From assembly GCA_934045905.1 (NCBI GenBank), contig OW203762.1:21546345-21610344 (forward strand): a stretch of 64,000 nucleotides of DNA, written 5' to 3'. This document shows, piece after piece, positions 32,322-43,476 of this stretch. Source of the stretch: Leuctra nigra (Eukaryota > Arthropoda > Insecta > Plecoptera > Leuctridae). Both the position numbers and the translations under genes were made by a program. Each line of letters begins with the position of its first letter. Position 1 is the first letter of the stretch. The notes beneath the pieces were generated by a model that saw only the letters and a list, made by a program, of their open reading frames with translations, searched no databases and was not told the DNA's origin.

Positions 32322-34450
32322 AGATAATTTCTGAAGGGAATGTGTCAAGAAGATGGAGAAACTGAATGTGATTCGCGAGACCGGTGCCAGCTAAAGTAAA
32401 CTACCTACCATACTAGATACTACACGACATTGGAATATAATGGTTAATAGCTCACTAAAAGATGCTAGGGTTTATCTTATATTTTTGTCAATTTTGTATA
32501 CCATGTAGTACCTACCAACTACAAACTATCATATATATCGTATACATTGTTTCTACTCTCTATCAAGTAGTATGCCTACATATTATATACAGCTACAAGT
32601 TCGAGTAGGTATATAGTTATATTTTATGGGTTTTTACTCTTCATATTAAGACCATAATGGAACTGTGTATATGGGATTGAGTGATAATGGAAGCCAATAT
32701 GCAATCATTAGAGCCAGTTTTAAATGGTGATTTTATTTCTTAAAATTCGTTTTTAAAATCATCAATTTCGTTTTTTGTGTTTTTTCTGGAAGAGGGATTT
32801 CGCGATTTGTGGTGATATTAAATTGGTTATAAACCACATTGTAATAGCCCCCAGAAACCATAATTTAATGAAAAACATGTATGCCACTTTGGAGGAGGGA
32901 TTGGAATGGGTTGGTCATGCACTATTAGCACTGAAATAGGCTTGTCTAGAATGGCGTCTTTAATGCTCTGTACTGTCTTTTCCCCAACCCACATTTTCTC
33001 TGTGTGTAGATGATACATAATATCTAAAATTTAATGACGCAAAATGTATAGTTTGACAAGATAATTTCTTTCCCAATCCAACAATTTTCAGTGCAGTAAT
33101 TGTTCCAAAATATCATTCTGTGTAAGTAGACTATTGATGAATAGTTGCGACTGGTTGAGGGTGGAAGGGGGTTGGGAAAACCGGTCGACCTTGAACAGAT
33201 GGGGGCGCAAAACAAAGCAGCCTGGAGGCATCATCAACTGGTTAGACTGGACTTTGAGGGTGGGTAGCAAAGTGTCTGGCGCGGGGGAGGGGGTTGAGTG
33301 AGTAGCACATGGAAAAAAACTGGTTTCGTTTGTTGTTGTGTGACCTGTTAGGGGAATAAAAGCAGTAATTTTAATAGAAAACCTTCATTTCGTGGTCATT
33401 TCGCGGAAAATGTTGAATATCGCGATCAGGGTTGGATTTCGTTTTTTTTCGCGATGTAAAAATGGTAGATTTGGGATCTATACACAATGAAATGGATTTT
33501 AGTAGAAGAAAATAGTGCAATCAGAACAATTCGCGAATTCGCGCATCACCATTTAAAACTGGCTCTAGCAATCATATGTCATTGAGCATTCCAGTCTGGC
33601 ATGGTACACCGTTGATATAAGAACCAAAGTGTAACTGGAAAATAATAGCATCCCTGTTCCGGTTAGAGCCATGTCAAAGTCGTCAATGGACCATTTAATC
33701 TGTCTAGATTTTAAGCAATATATGCTACTTGGGCCGAACTGGCTACGTAAGTTCTATCTAGTTAACTTATACACAAGAATAACTGGATACTTATTATTTA
33801 ATTTTATTTCTGATGGAGGGATGCTTTAAAAAATATAATTTTAGGTAATTAAAACTAAAAGCAAACTACAGTAAGTACCTATTCATTGAATCTGATTTTG
33901 TGCAAACTGAAACTGGGATATAACATCACATAATTTGACATTACTATGGCTGTATAGTACGTAGGTCGGTTAAATTACCTATAACTTTAGAGATTCAATA
34001 TTAAGTAATGTAGTAGTAAAACCCATTTGCATTCGGTAAAAGTATATTTTATGGCATAATGGGCTAGTCCGGCCTTTTTGTACCTGAACAAGCGCCTTTA
34101 ATTTTTTATCTGGAAATTATTTTACTATTTTGTACTCGGGAGATTTTTCACATTTTGCTTATGTGGCTTTTCACTCTACCAGCATAAAAATTTAAGTAAA
34201 ATAAAAGCATACTTATAAATGAAAACCATAGAGTTAGAAGCCCCTAACTATGCTAAAGCGTTAGTATAGTTTTTAGTATGTATGTATGCATGCATTTTGT
34301 CCATTGATAAAAATGTTTTTACGCATTAGTGAATTACGCTGATTTTTTATTGCATGTAGGTACTCTCAATAAATGTATCATTCTTGGCTGTTGGAACTGA
34401 AGAATGTTAATTCTGAACATTGCAATAAAGTGTGTTTGTGTTGATATGAT
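32322..34450 (+). other. ALDH3 3' UTR (probable), including a hAT insertion
   Basis: The first good AATAAA outside the transposon is at 34368. A second at 34424-34429 is followed by gtgtgtttgtgttg, the best cleavage context in the region. If used, the 3' UTR is about 2.1 kb and contains the hAT element at 32709-33567. The element also carries a hexamer (33355) that could give a shorter form. Confidence 0.45.
32709..33567. mobile_element. 859-bp hAT-type non-autonomous element with exact 8-bp TSD
   Basis: TAGAGCCAGTTTTAAATGGT and its exact inverse ACCATTTAAAACTGGCTCTA form the ends. GCAATCAT flanks both sides (32701-32708 and 33568-33575). No transposase is encoded. It lies just downstream of the ALDH3 stop codon. 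Confidence 0.92.
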
Positions 34451-34704
34451 GTTTCATTTCTTGCCCAATCCCAAGAGGGAACATATTTTTCGCATATTAA
34501 ATCTTTTGAAGAAAAACAAAAGTTTCCAAAAGTTGTTTCAAAAGTTTCAAAAGTTGTAAAGTTTCCAAACCTATATGTAGTATTAATTAATAGTAAGTCA
34601 AAATCAATTGAAAATAAGTATAAATATTTTATTCTCAAGCTTTCTTTACATTTTACAATATCATAATATTGTTTTTTAATTTGTTACCTATAACAATAAA
34701 ATAA

Positions 34705-34860
34705 GGCCCGGTTGTACAATGTCCCGATAAGTAAGATAAAGTTCACTTTAGCCTAAAGTGGACTTTAGCTGTCTAGATGGCTGTGTTTCATTGGCTGTTG
34801 CCATGGTTTCAGCCGATAAATCCTACCGCTAACTTTATCGGGACATTGTACAACCGGGCC
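34705..34860. mobile_element. PIF/Harbinger-like MITE (156 bp)
   Basis: GGCCCGGTTGTACAATGTCC and its perfect inverse GGACATTGTACAACCGGGCC form the ends. TAA occurs on both sides (34702-34704 and 34861-34863), the 3-bp target duplication of Harbinger elements. It lies between ALDH3 and the ABHD8-like gene, close to the latter's 5' end. Confidence 0.85.
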
Positions 34861-34863
34861 TAA

Positions 34864-35504
34864 ATCTACTCGGGCGAAAATTCAAAAATGTCTCTCCAAA
34901 ATCCCTTGAACTCCACCGCTTTGAATCCAAATTGAATAGCCCGCCAAATATTTTCTCGTTATATGCGAGACGTTCTCGCGCGATGCGTTGGTGATGGTGC
35001 TGTGGCTGCTGCTGTCAGTATTTTGACTTTTGAGGTTATGATTGAGTGTTGTTTTCGAATTTCTGTTGTCGAATCTTAATAAACAGTATTGAACCTATCT
35101 GTAGGTTTCAAATATCTTTTAACATGGCTTTCATATCATCAATAAAAGCATGTACATATAATTCGAAGGTTGATTGACTGGGCTTTGCTGTTAAAACACG
35201 GCTGTTGTCTAGGACAACAGGTAAGGTCCTACCTACCTAGGTAGGGTACTATACTACTACCTAGGTAGCCTACCTAAATCTCTCAACATTGTGAATATTT
35301 AAAGTATAGGGTAAAGATTCCTATATTTAATATATAGTTTCTTATCTATGTTAAGATTTCAGTATGATTTTATGTTGATAGTGCGAAATATGCGCAAGAG
35401 GATACATAATACATGCATTCATTCAACAGGTGTAATTATTTATCTGTTTGGCATTTTTTAGTACAGAGGCACATCTTTTATATTTTTCTCCATTATATTA
35501 CAGA
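34864..35504 (+). promoter_or_regulatory. promoter, 5' UTR exon and first intron of the ABHD8-like gene
   Basis: A consensus donor (gacaacag|gtaagg, 35221) precedes an acceptor (attacag, 35497-35503) one base before the ATG. A non-coding first exon ending at 35220 is therefore likely, with transcription starting somewhere in 34.9-35.1 kb, where CG content is higher. Confidence 0.5.
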
Positions 35505-38358
35505 ATGGACAGTGTTCCCAATCCACCCCCTCGAGTCGAAACTCTGCGGGTGTACATGAGAAGAATTCTTTCTTCGTGCTTGAGTTTCTTACCATGCTTT
35601 AAAAGACAGCACCAAGTGCATCCAATTGGATCTGACAGTGAAAACAGCAAGTATTTTCAATTGAATGCTCATCGTAGAGTTCATGTATTACACATTGACA
35701 CGCAGAAAATGGTAGCAAACATTGCTGCACAAAAACTACCTCATTTGTCTCGAAACTCAGATGTGAACGAATTATCAAGAAGTCTCTCAATAAGCTCAAA
35801 TAAGTCTGATCGATCAACTGGTGAATATTGGTTCACGCGGTGGAATCGACCACTGAATTTGTTGGATAACTGCAACTGTTCGTTTCGAAGACACTGTAGA
35901 AAACCAATACAGAATAACAAACCACCAATATTGTCACAGGCGCACGACAAAGTGCACTACGATAAACATACAAACATTCTGAAATTGCCAATCAAAAGTT
36001 CACAGAGTCGAGGGAAATCTCAGGTGATATTAAGCTCCAACATTGAGATATTTGCCGAAGATTTTATTAAACGTATTTTATGTGATGCATTATCTCATTT
36101 ATCATTAAGGAGCGAAGACATTAATAATAAGCAAGACTTTTGTAATTCAAGTACTCATAAGCAAATGCTCAATGCTATTGACAATACCAGTCATAGCCAG
36201 ATATTGAATTCTTGTTCAATGAAGACCAATACTCAGTCACCAAGTTCTTCCAGTGATGTTTTCCATGAAAAATCTGCACCTCCGACACAGAGTAAGGTGA
36301 AGAGTGTAAAAAAGAGAAAATTGACAGTGATGAATGCTAACACAGGTTGTGTGAATCCGACATTCCTTATAAGCCCTAGCGACCCAGGCGCAGCTATTAT
36401 CGCGAAACGGTCATGCAAGCATGTGAAAAGAGTTACGAAGCCTGTACTCTACTTTCTGCACGGAGTGGGGAGTTCAGCGCAAGTCTGGTCGAGTCAGTTG
36501 CAATTCTTCGTAGCAGCTGGGTATGAAGTTGTCGCACCGGACATGCTGGGGCACGGGTCTAGTGCGGCACCAGACAAGTCATCGGCTTATACATTCCAGT
36601 GTATTCTCAAAGATGCAGTCGATATTTTTGATCGATTTGTTGGAGAACATGGGAAGTGTGTTGTGATCGGACATGGTTATGGGTAAGAGAAATCAATTAT
36701 TTGTACTAAAGTCAGATTGTTTATTATTATAATTTAAAAATAAAATATACCTATTTTAGTTTTCAAATCAATTTTGCAAATTTTTTTATTTAATTTTTAT
36801 AATGCTATGACGGAAATTAAAATGGTCTATTTTAATAACTTGTTTTAATTTCGAACTTGTCTTTAATATGAAAACAATCGAGAGATACATACGCATAAGT
36901 CTATGAGATGTGTTTATAGTTGCAGCTTGGCCGCTGCAGTGGCTCGCTACAGGACCCAAGTGACACAGCTTGTTCTGATCAGCGGCGGGGGGCCCACACC
37001 GCTCGCTCCAACGTACGAGGCCTCTCTCTTCCCTTGTTTGCAATGGTGCATGAAACCTTTCGTCGTTTGTGGCTTCAAACGGTGAGGGAGTTTTATTATT
37101 TTGGAACATAAAAATGTTCGTTTTGTATGTACCTAAATATTTGAAGATTTGAGGGGCAGTTCATACGTACAAGTAGTAGGTACATAGGTAGGTACTGTCT
37201 CATATTTAGATTGTGATGTAATAGGGTCTACACCTACAATCTACTGTAATATTTTATCAAACATATCATCTTCATTCAGAATTTGTGCAAGTTTTTGACT
37301 TGGATCAAGTTTGAATGGGCAACTATTTTGATTTCTCCAATTCTTAAAAGTGAGTAATTGTATTTCAATAGGTCAATTTCTCCTCTATTTGTTGTAGAGA
37401 TGCTCTGTATCCTTCCTGCGGAAAGCACATGGTACCGTGCGAAGCTCTGAGCGTCGGCATGCCGAAGCACATTCTCCGCTACATGGCCATGGGCCAGGAT
37501 TGGCCGGAAGGCGACTCGACGTTCCACAGGCGTATTCTAGTGCCAACGCTTCTCGTCCACGGCATGCAAGATCCACACGTCACTCTGGTGCAGGAGTGCG
37601 AAATGGAGCGGGTGAGAAATCACATTCTGTAGCGCTTATTTACTGAGGATTTTTTATGATAAATAAAGAAAGCACTAGGCTTCTTGACGAATCGACATGT
37701 TTAATTGATAATTGGCCATCGCTGGTAGTTGATTTTCAGCTGATTTTCAAGTGTCATGGCCGTGGATGTCTACAAGTCACTAATTTGGAATTGGAACTTT
37801 TGAAATGTAAAAATTTACGACTCTTCATGAAAATAAAGCTGGTTGTGTATGTTGATCAAGTCGTTTGATTTAGGTGGGCAGACATCTGTTGGCAGAATTG
37901 TAAACTAAAAGATATTTTTAAAACCAATGAAACATTCTTTCAGTGTGTCGGCAGTGTAGTGAGGGATAAGGGGGGAAATAAAGAGTTGGTGGTGGATAAA
38001 TGAAATGGCTAGTGGATTTAGATTAAATAACACTTTGCAGTTTAGGTGCTACTTTCTTATGTTTTGGTGTTTGCCGTCTCAAAAGTTTGTATGTAGGTAG
38101 GCAATAATATTCGATCTCTGAATGTAAAATCGTGAAATTCAAATCGAGGCGATGAAATTGTTTCGACACTGAGAAAGATTTGAATCCTACCTAGGAAATA
38201 ATACTTGACATATTAAAGTAGGAAACTATTTTTATTTCCAGACAATTCCGCGCTCTTTCCTCGAACTCATTCCAAATGCCGGCCACCAAGCGATGCTGGA
38301 GACACCTGCGCAACTGAGCCACATGATTCACTGTTTTATTGATTGGTGGGCTCGGTAA
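35505..38358 (+). CDS. ABHD8: ABHD8-like alpha/beta-hydrolase fold protein, 4 coding exons, nucleophile Ser replaced by Gly
   Basis: Exons are 35505-36682, 36926-37081, 37398-37611 and 38242-38358, totalling 554 codons plus TAA, all in phase. The start was chosen at MDSVPNPPPR just after a splice acceptor; upstream in-frame codons would be intronic. Residues 1 to about 310 are a long polar, Ser/Asn/Lys-rich region without a recognised fold. From about 318 the hydrolase fold follows: VLYFLHGVGSS (oxyanion loop), GYEVVAPDMLGHGSSAAP, IGHGYG (elbow, 388-393), LISGGGPTPL, GQDWPEGD, LLVHGMQDPH (acid Asp about 502), and NAGHQAMLE (His about 531). These strings follow vertebrate ABHD8 closely. In the elbow GHSYG is GHGYG (codon GGT at 36675-36677): Asp and His remain but the nucleophile is gone. 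It could be a pseudoenzyme or a scaffold. It is convergent with CCDC124 (491 bp between stops). Confidence 0.88.
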
Positions 38359-38849
38359 TGCGTGTAGCCCACTGTAGGACTTATTATGACAGATACAATG
38401 TTGTATCAATCAAGTGATGTTCAGGTATAGGGTAGATACACCTGTAGACAAACTCTCCATGCACTTTAGCACTGAATCTGAGGTTTTGTCCATAGTTGTA
38501 CTATAAGCTAGATTTTGTACTTTTTATACGTTTTATACATTTATTTTTGAATTTTTATATTTTTTTACATAAATATTAATTCATTTATGTTTGGACTTCA
38601 AGCATAAAATAATTATAATACCTACATCTATTTTAAATTACACATCTAATTTGTTATCACTGTCAGCTAACCTATCAAGCTCCATTCCACAAAATTGATT
38701 GCAAATTAAATTTAAATACGGTTTCACCTTGTAATACGAATGATTGATATAATAGGACATAGTACTAAAGAAAAGAAAAAACTGTTAGTAGACCTACATC
38801 AATATCAGACAAAATGTAATAAAAAATAATTTTGCAGTTTTTACACTGT
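38359..38849. other. convergent 3' region of the ABHD8-like gene and CCDC124
   Basis: 491 bp separate the two stop codons. Possible polyadenylation signals overlap: ATTAAA on the plus strand near 38706, and AATAAA-type on the minus strand (ATTTATT at about 38540). The two transcripts probably overlap tail to tail. Confidence 0.45.
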
Positions 38850-41800
38850 TTACTGGGAGGGATTAGTTTGGTTGAGTGGATTTTCGGGTGACTTGGTCCA
38901 CTCTTTACGTAACAGCTGCTTGAGTTGAGAGAGACGCAGAGTTGGATTCTCTGCCTTGATCCGAGGCATGTTCGCTTCTTCAAAAGCAGTGAACGCAGCT
39001 TTCAATCTTCTCTCTGGATGCCGATCAATCCCGGGAGAATCGCTCGTACTAAAAGAAGATGTTTTTTTATGGTGATTACTGATACCAACATAACAAAGAT
39101 TACTATTTAAGCGAGCAGTCTCTTCATTTTTTGTGCCAGTTGCAGGTGCAACACATACAGAAATTTACATTGTTTCTCCGATTGAACTGAAATTTTGTTT
39201 TTGCATAGTGTAGACCTCTTGTCTGGTTTGCACTAGTATAGGTAGGATTTGTTTAAGGTCGAAAACAAAATCCTCTCACCACTGATTGGTTAAAAAGTGA
39301 AAATTTTCTGATCAAGTTAAAATTTGATCAGAACATATTTTATTATCAATTATAATTTCCACCCCCTCATTTTGCAGAGGGGAATAGGAAAATAAAACTC
39401 TAGGGAATGCAGTGACTGCTGATGTAGGATTGTTCGTTCTAACAGAGGACAACTGGCAATCCGAAGGTGCAAAGAAGGGCAAAATGTAAATGTCCAATTG
39501 GAAGAGGGGTCGGAGGCAGAGTTCTCATAGCATGAAGGTTCCGGGCGCATAGTTCCGGTAATTTTTAAAAATATAAACTCAATCCTTAAGCATTTTGGAT
39601 CTCATCTGTAGTCAAGTTTAAAATTTAAATTGTGTTCTATGGAACAAAAAGCCTGAAATAGGTAGTATTTCTTGCTTTTATCATGTGAGGGATGAAATCT
39701 ATCTCTTTTAAAATGCTGTATCGGGAAGCAGAGCCAGGGATGGAAATACAAATGGTCCCCATCAATTCGTACCCTGGGTGCCAACATTTGCAGGCAGTAA
39801 TAGCTACCTGAGAGCAGAGATGGCATCTTCGATCGTGCGAGCTTCAATCCCTTCTACTTGCACACGATTGATGTTCTCCTCAATTGGCTTCTCAATATGC
39901 GTCTCTGGCGGTGGTTTAACATTCGCTTGAGGCTGAGCTTGACGTTTTTCTGCCTCTGCCTAAAAATAAAACAAACATAAATTGTAAAATGAATGAAAAA
40001 CACTTTTAAATTCTTAATCTTTAGGAATAAACTTATTTTGGTAATTTACTACCTACATACCTATCATTGCATCTTACATAAAAAAAATCATTAAAGTTCA
40101 TTCACATTTAGAATAGCAAGTCGATCAAGTCGTTCATTGGTCGGTCACATGAACACTGCCAGGCGCAGTAGGAATAGGGGTGGAAAGGGGGGAACGGACC
40201 CCCCCTGTCTGTAGCCTGACCCCCCATGCCAGAGATCCTGACCCCCCCCTGCTAGAGACTCTGACCCCCCCCTGCTAGAGATCCTGAACACATCCAGATA
40301 TTCACAAATGTTGATTAAGTGTTGCACAGAATGCACAGATTTGCTCCATTATGAGGTTGAATTCTCAAAATTTTCTCAAGTTTTGCAAAACTAATTGAAC
40401 AGAGGTATTATCCAATGAGACAACTCATTTACTCATTTGTCCAACATGATCATCCTCATGAATCAAATTAAATAATTACACGTTAAACTAATAGATTCCA
40501 AAACACATACAGATTAATCTTTTTGATTGCTTATTTCTGTTGCTCTTGCAACCTTTTTCAAAGGTCGATTCCAAAATCAATTCATAATCGATTCTCTCTC
40601 ACTAGAATTCAAGTATTTTCCTGCGGGGCCATTTAGGATTTTGTCAAATAACAAAATTTTATTTTGTCTCTTGTATCCCCAAGAATATTGCATAGGACAT
40701 ACATTTTAAATTTCTTTAAAAAAGATGTCAAAAAAGTTTTGAATTCGATTTTTTTTATCAAGTTGTAAAAAAATGCCCTGCGGGCATAAAATGCGGGCAT
40801 AAAAACAAGTTTTCTTAAGTTCCCACAGAATATTGCATATCACACAACTGGGAGGTAAGTCCCCCAGACCCCTTGTAGCAGTGAACTACCTTTTCCTGAC
40901 ATCCATCGATCCCCTATAATTTTTACCCCCCCTGTCAAAATAAAGTTCCTACGCGCCTGAACACTGCCCTGTCAATGGCAAGACTTTCTTCTTTGTATTA
41001 TTGAAATTGTATAAAGTATGTGAAATACACACTTTTTAATAGTAGAAATTATTAGAAAACTTCAATAAAATTGATTTATCTTGATCTACAGTCGTCTTTT
41101 ACATATTCTTTAATCTTTGATAATTGATATTGACATGTGTAGGTTTACAAATGCTCGCTTGACTACAGTAGTACACGGGCTTGCTATTCTAAACGTGAAC
41201 AAACTTTAACTTAAAAATCTACATTATTTTTTATTGCTGTTTGACCTTCAGTTGCCCCATGCCTCATTGACGTGAGTGAACGCTAACGCAAAGTTTGGTG
41301 TTATTAATTATTTTTTATGTTCCCCATATTTGTGTCCGATTCTGAACATCATATTGAATTCCCCATATCTTAACATCTTTTGTGTTCATATTGTCCGTCC
41401 GCGTCAGTTGTAGGGATGGCACCTGGTAAAATTTACCGGTAAATTAAGGTAAATTTACCGATTAATAATTTACCGGTAAAAAAAATGGTAAATTTTGTTT
41501 TTTTGATCCTCTCCAATGTATGAATGGAGATATCAAATTTTAAGTAAAACCTATATAAGTAAACTTCAGTGTGACAACATTAGCAGTTAGGCATATTTTA
41601 CGTTGATTTTTGGTTGTCTTCAATCATTCAGAATGATAACTCCATCCATATAGGATTACTTCCAATGTCGGAATCTCTCTTCAGGTTTGCTTGTTTAGCA
41701 GACACAGATTGTAACTTGATAAAATTGGTGGTCGACAATTCCTCTTATGGGAGAATAACACAGGCATGGCATAGCCTACACTAGATTGGTCGAGTCAATG

Positions 41801-43092
41801 ATATTCGGTTATATAATCCCTTATCAATATGGAGTACCTATTGTCATTATTAACATTGATTATTGTTATTGTTCTGACTGCGGTAATCTTTGTAAATGAG
41901 TCAAATAATAAAGTAGGGTCATTTTTGTATTTGGTATAATCATGATTTGGCATCTACCATCATTTTTCAAAATTTACCGCTGACCGGTAAATTTACCGAT
42001 TTTTCCAGAACCGGTAAAAGTGCCATCCCTAGTCAGTTGTGTATGGGGCTTTACTCTTCGGGATGTCCACTCAAACCAATTAAAAACGGTACTTCGCACA
42101 AAACGGATTGGCTGCTGGTCAGGTTCCTTGACAATAAATCCTTGTTATTATCAATGAAATCAGAGCTCACATACTAGATTTAGATAATGCATTAGCACAG
42201 TCTTCAAGGGATGATGCCATCAAACCTCGATCAGACAATCCTTTTCTTTCGAGGTATGTACCGTTTATTATTTGTTCGAGTGTAGGTAGGTAGGTACACT
42301 TAGCCAAACAAAACTTGAACGTTCAATAAATCTGATAGGCTGATAAATGTAAGATCGCACCATCAGATGTCAGTCTAAGCGATCTCATTGTCTCACTCTA
42401 GTAGGTGACCTCACATTTCAATGATAATAACAAGCTTTGATTGGTTATGGGACATGACCAGCAGTCATTCAAATTTGGTCAACGTTCAAGTTTTGTTTGG
42501 CCGAGTGTACATAAATTCTATCAATCAAACAAATGAGAACGGCAAAGCTTTGGTGCTCGCACATTGCCTTTACACTGCATTAGGAACTGTAAACAAGGCT
42601 TTGTAGTAGGTAGGTAAAGAAGTCTTCTCACCTGAATGTGTGCCCTCGTTACTTTTACTGGCGGGGGATGCTTCACGGATGTCTGGGTTATTGAACTCAG
42701 CTCTTGTTCCAGCAATAGCTTCGACTCAGCTTTTTTGTCAAGAAGTGCTTGTTTCTTTTTGGCTGACTCTTCCTACAATAAACGACAATAAAGTATGACA
42801 TGCACTAAATTGGAATGTTCTGTTCAATGTGCAAAATCGATGATGGTAAGACTTCGCTGGCAAATTACCAATGGGATTAGATTACTGGAAGGTAAATATT
42901 GATTGTTATGCCATTATACGATACATTACATACCTTCTTTTGCTGCTTTTTCGCCAAAGATTTATCATCATCCTTCCAGGATGCATCTTCGAGTTCCTGT
43001 TGCTTTTTCACAGCTGCAAGATCTGCCGCTGCAGACTTGCGGGCCTTCGCTGTTACAGCCTTGCTATTTTCACCAACAAATTTCTTAGGCAT
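38850..43092 (-). CDS. CCDC124: coiled-coil domain-containing protein 124 (Lso2 family), 4 coding exons
   Basis: Minus-strand exons: 43092-42934, 42772-42632, 39959-39808 and 39048-38850. They make 216 codons plus TAA, close to the human 223 aa. CCDC124/Lso2 is a small basic coiled-coil protein that binds idle ribosomes near the tRNA and GTPase centre. Seen: MPKKFVGENSKAVTAKAR start, ELEDASWKDDDKSLAKKQQ, a K/E/A-rich helix (exon 2), VTRAHIQ, EENINRVQVEGIEARTIEDA (exon 3 end), then RHPERRLKAAFTAFEEANMP and RLSQLKQLLRKEW near the C-terminus. These are the family's diagnostic segments. An upstream in-frame ATG (43113) adds seven residues, but MPKKF is the conserved start. The exon 3 donor is gtagct, weaker than usual. 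Intron 2 (2.7 kb) is filled with four MITEs. It is divergent from mRpL24. Confidence 0.93.
40160..40959. mobile_element. 800-bp hAT-type non-autonomous element with exact 8-bp TSD
   Basis: CAGGCGCAGTAGGAA (left) and TTCCTACGCGCCTG (right) are the ends, flanked by AACACTGC at 40152-40159 and 40960-40967. The interior has C-rich blocks and a direct repeat (gaccccccctgctagaga about every 30 bp, 40210-40290). There is no transposase. It lies in CCDC124 intron 2. Confidence 0.9.
41411..42031. mobile_element. 621-bp hAT-type non-autonomous element with exact 8-bp TSD
   Basis: TAGGGATGGCAC at the left and GTGCCATCCCTA at the right, flanked by GTCAGTTG on both sides (41403-41410 and 42032-42039). 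Subterminal regions carry many copies of TTTACCGGTAAA-type palindromes (41428-41490 and 41970-42018), probably transposase-binding sites. It lies in CCDC124 intron 2. Confidence 0.94.
42068..42282. mobile_element. Tc1/mariner-like MITE, family A, copy 3 (215 bp), inverted
   Basis: CACTCAAACCAATTAAAAAC ... GTTTATTATTTGTTCGAGTG|TA. The core in reverse orientation (gacaataaatccttgttatt, gggatgatgccatcaaacct) matches 21875 and 25094. The left TA is mutated to TC. It stands 14 bp from the family B copy at 42297. Confidence 0.78.
42297..42507. mobile_element. Tc1/mariner-like MITE, family B, copy 1 (211 bp)
   Basis: TA|CACTTAGCCAAACAAAACTT ... AAGTTTTGTTTGGCCGAGTG|TA. It has the same length as, and is nearly identical to (reverse orientation), the copy at 48740. 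It lies in CCDC124 intron 2, about 125 bp from exon 2. Confidence 0.9.
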
Positions 43093-43476
43093 GATGCCAA
43101 TCAAGTGATCCACCCGTTTGGGTTGGTTTCTTTAAGCCACTTTAGTTCTAAAATGAGACAGCAATCTAACCCTCCCTTATTTTCCAAATTCGTATATTTT
43201 TAGGTTATGTGATACATGTCAAATATGCAAATAATCGAACCCGGGACATTGGAGAAAAAGTCATTCAAAAGTCATTTGGAATCCAGCAGGCTGTGGAAAT
43301 ACATAACCAAGAAATCCAACTGTGTTTTATGGGTTTTATGGTGTTCTTTGATAAATCTTGTGTTGTGACTTTATTTGAGTGAATAGCGTAAATACTGTTT
43401 GAAGCTCATTTTACGGACTTGATCGTAGATTCATAAACGTTTAATTTAAAATTGCAATGATTTGAAAAACCTAATA
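43093..43476. promoter_or_regulatory. bidirectional promoter between CCDC124 (-) and mRpL24 (+)
   Basis: The two start codons are 384 bp apart and point away from each other, so both 5' UTRs and promoters must share this interval. No TATA box is evident. Both products work with ribosomes (cytosolic and mitochondrial), which makes shared control plausible. Confidence 0.6.

Noticed and set aside
35448..35504. Upstream ATG at 35448 of the ABHD8-like gene
   Set aside because: A polypyrimidine tract and acceptor (attacag, 35497-35503) lie between it and the conserved MDSVPN start, so these codons are most likely intronic.
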